A DNA stretch of 64,000 nt, from NCBI GenBank assembly GCA_026985095.1, contig JALSQW010000056.1, positions 133,144-197,143 on the forward strand, in the 5' to 3' direction. Source of the stretch: Acidimicrobiia bacterium (lineage in GTDB: Bacteria > Actinomycetota > Acidimicrobiia > Spongiisociales > UBA5794). A program made the translations under genes and the position numbers. Each line of letters begins with the position of its first letter. Position 1 is the first letter of the stretch. Positions 50,125-58,542 of the stretch are shown here, in pieces. The notes beneath the pieces were generated by a model. The model made no database searches. It worked only from the letters and a program-made list of their open reading frames with translations, and was not told the DNA's origin.

Positions 50125-51521
50125 TGCAGCGCAAGATCCTCCTCGGCGCGCTGGTGGTGGCGCTGGTGACCCTGGCGATCGGCGTCGCCACGATCGCCGT
50201 CGTCCAGCGGTCCGTACGCGATCAAGCCCAAGACGAACTGTTCCGTCAGGCCGAGGCGACGGCCACGTTCATCGAGGAGGAGCTCGGCGACCTCGATCTG
50301 AGCCCGGGCTCCGGGGCGCTCAAACGGCTCCCGAAGCTGCGCGAGAAGGTCGCCAGGGTGCTGCGCACCGCGAGGATCGTCGGGGGCCACGACATCGTCG
50401 AGGCAGCCATCCAGTTCCCGACCGGGCGCACCACGGCGCTGGTGGCGGAGCCCCGACTGCTCACCAGGATCCCCGCGGGCGTCGACGAACGCAGCGCTCT
50501 TCGTCTCGACGTCGACGGCGTCCCCATGTTGGTCACCGTGCGGCGGATCGCGCTCGTATCCGACGCGGAGCTGATCGTCGCCATCGGACGCAGCGAGCCG
50601 CTGTTGCCGGTGCGCTTCGTCACGAGATCGCTGCTCCTCGCCCTCGGTGTGGGCGCGGCGCTGGTCATCGGCTTCGGGGTGTGGTTCTCGACGGTGACCG
50701 GGCGTCGGCTTCGAGGGCTGGAGACCGCCTCGCGGCGGATCGCCAGCGGCGACCTGTCCGCTCGCGCCCCGATCGACGGCGACGACGAGATCACCGAGGT
50801 GTCTGAGGCCTTCAACGAGATGGCCGCCCAGCTCGAGGAGGCGCGCCGACGCGAACGCGACTTCCTGATGAGCGTCGGCCACGATCTACGGACACCGCTG
50901 ACCGCGATCAGGGGCTACGCCGAGGCGCTCGACACCGGCGACGTCTCCGACGAGGACCTCGAGCGCGTCGCCGCGGTGCTGCACACCCAGACCGACCGAC
51001 TCAGCCGGCTCGTCGAGGACCTGATGCTGCTGGCTCGGCTCGAAGCCAGGGAGTTCACCTTCCGACCCGAACGGGTGGACCTGGCAGCGCACGTCAAGGA
51101 GATCGCCGAGACCTATGGGGCGCGGATCGATGCCGCCCGGATCCGCCTCGATCTCCAACTCGCCGACGTGGGCGTGACCATGGTCGATCCGGACCGGGTC
51201 GGCCAGATCCTCGCCAACCTCCTCGACAACGCGATGCGTTACACCCCGGAGGGAGGCACGGTCGCCGTCGTCCTCGCCGAGACCGCCGCCGGTGTGGCCC
51301 TGACGGTGACCGACAGTGGACCGGGGATCGACCCGGAGGACCTGCCCCGGGTCTTCGACCGGCTCTACGTCGCGCAGCGGTACCGTCCCGTTCGGCCGGA
51401 GGGCTCGGGTCTGGGTCTGGCGATCGTCAAGGAGCTCGCCGATGCCATGGGCGGTTCGATCGCGGTCGAGAGCGCACCGGGGAGGGGAACGTCGGTCAGT
51501 GTGACCATCCCGATCGCCTGA
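50124..51521 (+). CDS. Sensor histidine kinase (HAMP-HisKA-HATPase)
   Basis: MSVGHDLRTPLTAIRGYAEAL, NLLDNAMRYTPEGG, DSGPGIDPEDLPRVFDRLY. Confidence 0.96.
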   Translation: MQRKILLGALVVALVTLAIGVATIAVVQRSVRDQAQDELFRQAEATATFIEEELGDLDLSPGSGALKRLPKLREKVARVLRTARIVGGHDIVEAAIQFPTGRTTALVAEPRLLTRIPAGVDERSALRLDVDGVPMLVTVRRIALVSDAELIVAIGRSEPLLPVRFVTRSLLLALGVGAALVIGFGVWFSTVTGRRLRGLETASRRIASGDLSARAPIDGDDEITEVSEAFNEMAAQLEEARRRERDFLMSVGHDLRTPLTAIRGYAEALDTGDVSDEDLERVAAVLHTQTDRLSRLVEDLMLLARLEAREFTFRPERVDLAAHVKEIAETYGARIDAARIRLDLQLADVGVTMVDPDRVGQILANLLDNAMRYTPEGGTVAVVLAETAAGVALTVTDSGPGIDPEDLPRVFDRLYVAQRYRPVRPEGSGLGLAIVKELADAMGGSIAVESAPGRGTSVSVTIPIA

Positions 51522-51606
51522 GGGGCTCCGCTGCACGATCATCGAGCTCTCGGCGGCCCGCCGGGCTCTCCTATCGGGCATCGCCGCCCTAGCCTCGGCG
51601 GTCGGC

Positions 51607-51915
51607 ATGCGACCGCTTCTCTCCACCGTCATCCTCGTGCTCGCCATGGTCCTGTCGGCATGTGCCGACCCGGCCCAGGGCCGGTACGGAGCCGATCTGT
51701 ACGGGGTCACCTGCGCCCGGTGTCACGGAGCGAACCTGCAGGGCGGCATCGGGCCCGCCATCGGGCCCGGATCGAACGCGGCGGCCGGCCTGAGCGACGA
51801 GCAGATCCGCGGCGTGATCGAGATCGGGCCGGGGGCCATGCCGTCGTTCCGTCGTCTCGACGACGATCAGATCGACAGCCTGGTCGCGTACCTCCGGGAG
51901 CGGCAAGGACGCTGA
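51607..51915 (+). CDS. Cytochrome c family lipoprotein
   Basis: Lipobox LSAC; CARCH heme motif; MPSF axial Met. Confidence 0.92.
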   Translation: MRPLLSTVILVLAMVLSACADPAQGRYGADLYGVTCARCHGANLQGGIGPAIGPGSNAAAGLSDEQIRGVIEIGPGAMPSFRRLDDDQIDSLVAYLRERQGR

Positions 51916-51955
51916 GGCCGGCGTGGAGCTCGGCGCAGCGTTCTACCATCGGGCG

Positions 51956-52726
51956 ATGCTGCAACCGATCGTCGAGGCCGCCGAACGCCGGGCGGAACGG
52001 GCCGCCGAGTCGCTCGATCGTCTCCGTCGCGAATCGGCGACGGCGCCGGCGACTCGATCGCTGGCTGCGGCGGTGGGTGGGCCGGGCCTGTCGGTGATCG
52101 CCGAGGTCAAGCGGCGCTCACCGTCGGCGGGGCCGCTGGCCGAGCCCCTCGACCCCGCTGCCCAGGCGATCCGCTACATGGCGGGAGGCGCAGCCGGCGT
52201 GTCGGTCCTCACCGAACCCGACTTCTTCGGCGGATCCCTCGACGATCTGCGGGCGGTCCGCGCCGCGATCGACCGACCCGTCCTCCGGAAGGACTTCATC
52301 GTCCACGCCGCCCAGATCTTCGAGGCGCGGGCCGCCGGAGCGGACGCGGTGTTGCTGATCGTCGCCCTGGTGGACCCGCCACGGCTCGTCGACCTGCTCA
52401 CGGTCGCCGACGAAGCGGGGGTGGAGGCGCTGGTCGAGGCGCACGACGAACGGGAGGCCGCCATCGCCGTCGAGTCCGGGGCCCGGATCGTCGGTGTCAA
52501 CAACCGGGACCTGCGCACGTTCGTCACCGACCTCGCCGTGGCCGAACGCGTCGCGCCGGTCTTGCCGTCCACCGTCGTGAAGATCGCAGAGTCCGGGGTC
52601 TCCGATCCCGACGGGGCTCGCCGGATGGCAGACGCCGGCTACGACGCCATCCTCGTGGGTGAGGCCGCCGTGCGCGCCGAGGATCCCGCCGCGCTCATCG
52701 CCAGACTGCGTCGAGCGGATCGATGA
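51956..52726 (+). CDS. trpC: Indole-3-glycerol phosphate synthase
   Basis: VIAEVKRRSPSAGPL, VSVLTEPDFFGGSLDDL, VLRKDFIVHAAQIFEARAAGADAVLLI, GVNNRDLRTF. Confidence 0.96.
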   Translation: MLQPIVEAAERRAERAAESLDRLRRESATAPATRSLAAAVGGPGLSVIAEVKRRSPSAGPLAEPLDPAAQAIRYMAGGAAGVSVLTEPDFFGGSLDDLRAVRAAIDRPVLRKDFIVHAAQIFEARAAGADAVLLIVALVDPPRLVDLLTVADEAGVEALVEAHDEREAAIAVESGARIVGVNNRDLRTFVTDLAVAERVAPVLPSTVVKIAESGVSDPDGARRMADAGYDAILVGEAAVRAEDPAALIARLRRADR

Positions 52727-52736
52727 GGGGACCGGC

Positions 52737-53345
52737 ATGTCGGCCTGGGTGAAGGTATGCGGCATCACCGACCCCGCGGTCGCCGCGGCCGCCGTCGACG
52801 CCGGCGTGGACGCCCTCGGGTTCGTCGTCGTTCCGGGCTCACCCCGAGCGGTGACCCCCGAACAGGCCGAGGCGTTGATCGGCGGCGTCGAGGTGTCGAC
52901 GTTCGTGGTGACGGTGGATGCCGAAGCCGCTCGCGTCGTCGAGCTCGCCACCGCGGTCGGCGCCTCGGGGATCCAGCCGCACGGACGCTATGCCGCCGAG
53001 GCTGCTCGGGAAGCGTCCGCCGCGGGATTCGAGGTCCTGTTCCCGGTCCCGGTGCGCGATGCACCGCCCGACCTGGGTGACGTCCCGCCCGCGGCGATAC
53101 CGTTGCTCGACCGCTTCGACCCGACCATCCACGGCGGGAGCGGCCGGACCTTCGACTGGCGCCTCGTGCGTCGGTCCGGGCGTCGGTTCGTCCTCGCCGG
53201 AGGATTGGGTCCCGACAACGTGCGGCGGGCGATCGCGATGGTGGCCCCGTGGGGTGTCGACGCGTCCTCACGACTCGAATCGGCTCCGGGCCGGAAGGAC
53301 ACCGCTAAGGTCGTCGCCTTCATCGAGGAGGCCAAGCGCCCATGA
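52737..53345 (+). CDS. trpF: Phosphoribosylanthranilate isomerase
   Basis: [48 protein letters not shown]. Confidence 0.94.
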   Translation: MSAWVKVCGITDPAVAAAAVDAGVDALGFVVVPGSPRAVTPEQAEALIGGVEVSTFVVTVDAEAARVVELATAVGASGIQPHGRYAAEAAREASAAGFEVLFPVPVRDAPPDLGDVPPAAIPLLDRFDPTIHGGSGRTFDWRLVRRSGRRFVLAGGLGPDNVRRAIAMVAPWGVDASSRLESAPGRKDTAKVVAFIEEAKRP

Positions 53346-54526
53346 GCTCTCGCCCAGACGAACGAGGCCGGTTCGGCGCCTACGGGGGAAGGTTCGCGCC
53401 CGAGACCCTCATGCCCGCGCTCCTCGAGCTGGAGCAGGCGTTCGACGAGGCCCGCACCGATCCGGGGTTCCTGGCCCGGCTCGGCGTCCTCCTCCGCGAC
53501 TTCGTCGGTCGTCCCACGCCGGTGTTCCGTGCCGAACGGCTCTCCGAACGCCTCGGGATCGATCTGTGGCTCAAACGCGAGGATCTGGCCCACACGGGGG
53601 CCCACAAGATCAACAACACCATCGGGCAGGCGCTCCTCGCCGTCGAGATGGGCAAGCCCCGCATCATCGCCGAGACGGGGGCCGGCCAGCACGGCGTCGC
53701 GACCGCGACCGCGTGCGCGTTGCTCGGTCTCGAATGCGCCGTCTACATGGGTGTCAAGGACATCGAGCGGCAGGCGTTGAACGTGTACCGGATGGAACTG
53801 CTGGGCGCCGACGTGCTGCCGGTCTCGGCGGGAGCGGGCACCCTCAAGGATGCCGTCTCCGAGGCGATGCGCGACTGGGTGGCGTCGGTGGAGACGACGC
53901 ACTACATCATCGGATCGGTCGTCGGGCCTCATCCCTTCCCATGGATCGTCAGGGAGTTCCAGAAGATCATCGGGGAGGAACTGATGGTCCAGCTCGACGG
54001 CTCCGAGGGGCGGCCCACCCCAGAGGTCATCGTCGCCTGCGTGGGTGGGGGCTCCAACGCGATGGGTGTCTTCTTCCCGTACGTCGCGGCGGACGCGGAC
54101 GTCGATCTGGTCGGTGTGGAAGCCGCAGGCGAAGGCCTCGACACCGGCCGCCACGGGGCGTCCCTGGTGGCAGGGAGCCCCGGCGTACTCCACGGCGCCA
54201 TGACCTACATGCTCCAGGACGAGCACGGCCAGGTCCTCGAAGCCCATTCGATCTCCGCCGGACTCGACTATCCGGGCGTGGGGCCCGAGCATGCGGCCTT
54301 CCTCGACCGTGGTGCCGTTCGGTACGACGCCGTCACCGACTCCGAAGCGGTCGCCGCGTTCCACCTCCTCGCTCGGACCGAGGGCATCATCCCGGCGCTC
54401 GAATCGTCGCACGCCCTGGCGTGGATCGTCAGGGAGGCCTCCACCCTGCGGGGCAAGACGGTGGTCCTGAACCTGTCGGGCCGGGGGGACAAGGACGTCC
54501 AGCAGGTGGCGGCACTCGATGGTTGA
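53342..54526 (+). CDS. trpB: Tryptophan synthase beta chain
   Basis: [24 protein letters not shown] (PLP lysine), [15 protein letters not shown]. Confidence 0.98.
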   Translation: MSSRPDERGRFGAYGGRFAPETLMPALLELEQAFDEARTDPGFLARLGVLLRDFVGRPTPVFRAERLSERLGIDLWLKREDLAHTGAHKINNTIGQALLAVEMGKPRIIAETGAGQHGVATATACALLGLECAVYMGVKDIERQALNVYRMELLGADVLPVSAGAGTLKDAVSEAMRDWVASVETTHYIIGSVVGPHPFPWIVREFQKIIGEELMVQLDGSEGRPTPEVIVACVGGGSNAMGVFFPYVAADADVDLVGVEAAGEGLDTGRHGASLVAGSPGVLHGAMTYMLQDEHGQVLEAHSISAGLDYPGVGPEHAAFLDRGAVRYDAVTDSEAVAAFHLLARTEGIIPALESSHALAWIVREASTLRGKTVVLNLSGRGDKDVQQVAALDG

Positions 54527-55349
54527 GCGAGGGATCGACCAGCTGGAGGCCATGTTCGCCCGTGTCCGCGACCGCGGCCGGGCAGCGTTCCTGCCGTACA
54601 TGACCGCAGGCCTCCCCGATCTGTCGAGCTCCGCCGACCTCTTCGTGGCGATGGCCGACGCCGGTGCCGACGGCTTCGAGGTGGGGATCCCCTACGCCGA
54701 TCCGCTCATGGACGGCCCCGTCGTCCAGGCCGCCGGCGCCCGGGCGCTGGCCTCCGGGGTGGACGTCGATCGGGCCCTGGCGGTGGTCGAACAGGTCGCG
54801 TCACGGACCGGGAAACCGACGATCGTGATGACCTACGTCAATCCGGTCCTGCGCCACGGGATCGACGCGTTCGTCACCCGCCTCGCCGATGTCGGCGCCT
54901 CGGGCCTGATCGTCGCGGACCTGCCCGCGGACGAGGCTGAACCGTTCCTGCACGCGGCAGCGTCGGTCGGCATCGGGATGGTGCTCTTCGCGGCCCCGAC
55001 GACCACCGATGCTCGGCTGGCTCGGATCGCGGCGGCTCGGCCGGCGTTCGTCTACGGCATCGCGGAGCTGGGTGTCACCGGGGAGCGACAGGCCGTCTCG
55101 TCGCGAGCTGCAGGCCTGGCCCGGCGGGTGAGGGAGACGATCGACGTGCCGCTCGTGCTCGGCGTCGGGATCACCACGCCGGCCGACGTGGCCGCCGCGG
55201 CCCGTGTCGCCGACGGCGTGATCGTGGGCTCCGCCTTGGTGCGCCGGGTCCTCGACGCGCCAGATCCGGTGGCCGCCGTGCGGACCGTGCGCGAAGCCGT
55301 CGCCGAGCTGGCGGCCGCGACCGAGGTGCCGGACCGTCCGGAGCACTAG
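54519..55349 (+). CDS. trpA: Tryptophan synthase alpha chain
   Basis: [55 protein letters not shown]. Confidence 0.97.
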   Translation: MVERGIDQLEAMFARVRDRGRAAFLPYMTAGLPDLSSSADLFVAMADAGADGFEVGIPYADPLMDGPVVQAAGARALASGVDVDRALAVVEQVASRTGKPTIVMTYVNPVLRHGIDAFVTRLADVGASGLIVADLPADEAEPFLHAAASVGIGMVLFAAPTTTDARLARIAAARPAFVYGIAELGVTGERQAVSSRAAGLARRVRETIDVPLVLGVGITTPADVAAAARVADGVIVGSALVRRVLDAPDPVAAVRTVREAVAELAAATEVPDRPEH

Positions 55350-55432
55350 TCCGTCCGGACCATTCCCCAGATGCCCCTCAAGGCCGGTCGCGACCTCGCC
55401 GATAGTGCCGTCATCGACGAAGGGGCATCGAG

Positions 55433-56008
55433 GTGGACAGGGCATCGACCGACCGTTCCGAACGGGGCGCCGCGTTGGTCGAGATGGCGCTGGTGGCCCC
55501 GCTGCTGCTCCTGTTGCTGTTCGGCATCGTCGAGTTCGGTTTCGTCTTCAAAGATCGGCTCACGATCTCGCACGCCACCAACGCTGCCGCCCGCACCGGG
55601 AGCACCACGGGGACGGATCCGGCCGCTGATTTCCTCATCCTCGGTGCGGTCGAGGCCGGCCTGACCGGAGCGGTCGACCTCGCCACCATCGATCACGTCG
55701 ACATCTACAAGGCCAACCCGGACGGCTCCAAGTCGGGCTCGTACAACCGCTACTTCGTCGATGCCTCGAGCGCCTGTGGCTGGAACCCGTGTCCGGACCC
55801 GTCCACGGGATCACCCGTGTACGGCAACCCCAGCAACTGGGGAGATCCGTCCAACCGTGACGTCGTCCTCGACGCCGACGGGCTCGATACCCTCGGGATC
55901 GAGGTCCAGTACACGCACACCTGGCTCACGGGCATCCTCGGGTTCGGCCCCGCCACCTGGGTGGAGCAGGCCGAGGTCCGCCTCGAACCGGACGTGTTCG
56001 GACCATGA
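55433..56008 (+). CDS. TadE-like pilus-assembly/secreted protein, cassette 1
   Basis: RGAALVEMALVAPLLLLLLFGIVEFGFVFKDRLT TadE N-terminus; C-WNPCPDPS motif. Confidence 0.85.
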   Translation: MDRASTDRSERGAALVEMALVAPLLLLLLFGIVEFGFVFKDRLTISHATNAAARTGSTTGTDPAADFLILGAVEAGLTGAVDLATIDHVDIYKANPDGSKSGSYNRYFVDASSACGWNPCPDPSTGSPVYGNPSNWGDPSNRDVVLDADGLDTLGIEVQYTHTWLTGILGFGPATWVEQAEVRLEPDVFGP

Positions 56009-57567
56009 CCGTCGCCGAGCTCGGCCGCGACGAGCAGGGCACGGTGATCGTCCTGGTCGCGTTCATGATGCTCGTGATCCTCGGGATGGCCGCCTTCGCC
56101 GTCGACCTGGGATGGATCTACTACAACGGCCAGGAGATCCAACACGGGGCCGACGCGGCGGCCCTCGCCGGGGTGGTGTACGAACCGGACGACCGCTCGT
56201 CCGCGTACTCCCAGGCGGTCCTGGTCGGCTTCCAGAACGGCTACGTCGACGGCACCATGGGTGGCCCCGACACCGTCGACCCGACCGACTTCGTGGAGGA
56301 TCCGACCGCGGTGGAGAATCCCCACCAGCTCAAGGTCGACGTCACCCACCAGGTCCCGACCTTCTTCATGAAGGTGTTCGGGATCGACACGGTCACGATC
56401 ACCCGCTCCGCCACCGCCGAGTACGTGCTCCCGCTGGCGCTCGGCAGCCCCGACAACACGTTCGGCAACGATCCGGCCACCGGCAAGTGGCCGAACTTCT
56501 GGGGCAACATCCACGGGTACTACACCGGCCGCCGGATGGGCGACCGTTACGCCTCGCAGTGCCTGTCCGGCCAGCGCCAGATCGGTTGCACGAAGAACCC
56601 CGAACGCCGCCCCTCGGTCGATGCCGGTCTGCCCACGGCCACCGGCGGCTATCTGTACGGGATCGAGGTCGATCCCGGCGCCGCCGACCTCACGGTCGAG
56701 ATCTTCGACGGGCCGTTCACCCGCGGCGGCGGCGACCTGGTGTTGGTCGGCGATCAACCCCAAGGATCCAGTCAGGGGCCGACGACGGTGTTCATGCTCT
56801 ACGGCCCCGACGAGACGCCGCTGGACACCAACGACGGCAACGAGCTGCTGTGCGTCGTCACCTACAGCCCACGGGATCCATACGCCGACTTCAACGGCGA
56901 CGGGGTGGTCGACGGAGCCGACGACCAGGACGGCGACGGCGATCTCGACTGGGACGACGTCGAGCTCGGCCTCCCCGGCGGCGTCGCCTCCCTGTGGGAC
57001 GAGATGTGCCCGCTCGCCAACCTCGACCGTGGCCCGGGGATCTACCCGCTACGGATCATGGTGGAGGACCCCGGCGGCGCCGACGACCGCGGCCTCAACC
57101 GCTGGTCGTTGCGGACCTCGGCGACGGGGCCGCAACCGAAGATCTTCGGGCTCGGCGACATGGCCATCTACGCCAACGTGGACGGCACGGTGGGCAACAC
57201 GATCTTCTACCTGGCCAACGTCGAACCGGTGCACGCGGGCAAGGACCTCGTCATCGACCTGTGGGACCCGGGGGACGCCTCAGGCAACCACTCGGTCCGG
57301 CTGATCGATCCCGACGGCAACACGCCGGCGTGTGAGTACACCTCGTCGAACGCCTCCTACGGGGGGACCCTTTCGACCTGCGACATCCCCACCTCCAGCG
57401 GCCGGTTCAACGATGAATGGATCAAGATCCGGGTCAGCCTTCCCGCCACCTACACGTGCGGCGCGGACTGTTGGTGGAAGGTCGAGTACAACTACCCGGG
57501 CCGGACGAACGACACCACCACGTGGTCGGCGCGGATCGAGGGGGATCCCGTTCGTCTCGTCAAGTGA
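56005..57567 (+). CDS. TadG-like (pilus Flp assembly TadG N-terminal) secreted protein with Ca-binding loops, cassette 1
   Basis: DEQGTVIVLVAFMMLVILGMAAFAVDLGWIYYNGQEIQHGADAAALAGV; DFNGDGVVDGADDQDGDGDLDWDD. Confidence 0.82.
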   Translation: MTVAELGRDEQGTVIVLVAFMMLVILGMAAFAVDLGWIYYNGQEIQHGADAAALAGVVYEPDDRSSAYSQAVLVGFQNGYVDGTMGGPDTVDPTDFVEDPTAVENPHQLKVDVTHQVPTFFMKVFGIDTVTITRSATAEYVLPLALGSPDNTFGNDPATGKWPNFWGNIHGYYTGRRMGDRYASQCLSGQRQIGCTKNPERRPSVDAGLPTATGGYLYGIEVDPGAADLTVEIFDGPFTRGGGDLVLVGDQPQGSSQGPTTVFMLYGPDETPLDTNDGNELLCVVTYSPRDPYADFNGDGVVDGADDQDGDGDLDWDDVELGLPGGVASLWDEMCPLANLDRGPGIYPLRIMVEDPGGADDRGLNRWSLRTSATGPQPKIFGLGDMAIYANVDGTVGNTIFYLANVEPVHAGKDLVIDLWDPGDASGNHSVRLIDPDGNTPACEYTSSNASYGGTLSTCDIPTSSGRFNDEWIKIRVSLPATYTCGADCWWKVEYNYPGRTNDTTTWSARIEGDPVRLVK

Positions 57568-57680
57568 CGCACTAGTTCCCGCGACGCGCGAGGCAATGGT
57601 CCTCCAGTAGCCGCGCCGGATGGCCGATACTGGTGGTCACCGCGGAGCTGAGGGGCACGCATCGTGAACGACATGGTCGG

Positions 57681-57763
57681 TACCGGGAGTGGGATTCGAA
57701 CCCACACGGGCTTTCGCCCAACGGATTTTGAGTCCGCCGCGTCTACCGTTCCGCCATCCCGGC
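57681..57763 (-). tRNA. tRNA-Leu (anticodon CAA)
   Basis: Minus-strand GCCGGGA...GCGGA-CTCAAAA-TCCGT...long variable arm...GTGGGTTCGAATCCCAC-TCCCGGT-A; acceptor and anticodon stems pair; CAA anticodon. Confidence 0.95.
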
Positions 57764-57897
57764 CGATGTGGCAGGATGCTAGCGGCGTCGGGGGGATCTC
57801 TTCGGGTCCTCTCACGGCGGATGGGTCGGACGACCCCTACCACAAGTGCACTCGATCCGCTACTGTGCGTGGCGATAGGACGCGAGAGGGGCGACAG

Positions 57898-58542
57898 ATG
57901 AACGCGGAGAGTGGCAACACGTCGCCGAGACGATCCGAGCGCGGCGCCGCGCTCGTCGAGATGGCGCTCGTCGCGCCGCTGTTGCTGGTGCTGTTGTTCG
58001 GCATCATCGAGCTCGGGATCGCCTTCAAGGACCGGCTCACCATCGGCAACGGCACCCAGAGCGCGGTGCGGGTCGTCTCCGCCATGGGGCAGCAGACCGA
58101 CGCCGACCTGCGGCTCCTGCAGAGCTTCGAGCAGACCCTCTCGGCGCTGCCCGGCAACGGCGTCGGGATCGTCAAGTACGTCGACGTCTTCAAGGCCGAC
58201 GCCTTCGGCAACCCGGTCGGCGGATGTCCCGGCGGTTCCTGCAACCGCTACTTCTACGTCTACGCCGACGGGACCGGGCCGCTGTGCGACTGGAACCCCT
58301 GCCCCGACCCCTCCGCCGGCTACTCGGGGTGGAACTGGGCCCCGACCGACCGCAGCGTCGAGGTCGGCAGCCTCGACGTGGTCGGGGTACGGATGATCTA
58401 CGGGCACACGTGGATCACGGGCGGGTTCCTCCCGTTGCCGGACGTCAAGTGCGACAACGGCAGTCCTCCGACCAACTGCTGGACCGACACCGCCTTGATG
58501 CGCATGGAGCCACAACAGTTCGGCCTCGGAGGTTCGCCGTGA
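57898..58542 (+). CDS. TadE-like pilus-assembly/secreted protein, cassette 2
   Basis: RGAALVEMALVAPLLLVLLFGIIELGIAFKDRLTIGN; CDWNPCPDPS motif shared with cassette 1. Confidence 0.85.
   Translation: MNAESGNTSPRRSERGAALVEMALVAPLLLVLLFGIIELGIAFKDRLTIGNGTQSAVRVVSAMGQQTDADLRLLQSFEQTLSALPGNGVGIVKYVDVFKADAFGNPVGGCPGGSCNRYFYVYADGTGPLCDWNPCPDPSAGYSGWNWAPTDRSVEVGSLDVVGVRMIYGHTWITGGFLPLPDVKCDNGSPPTNCWTDTALMRMEPQQFGLGGSP

Noticed and set aside
57681-57763. tRNA-Leu as an att site of an integrated mobile element
   Set aside because: No integrase, excisionase or phage-like genes nearby, and no clear duplicate of the tRNA 3' end was spotted.
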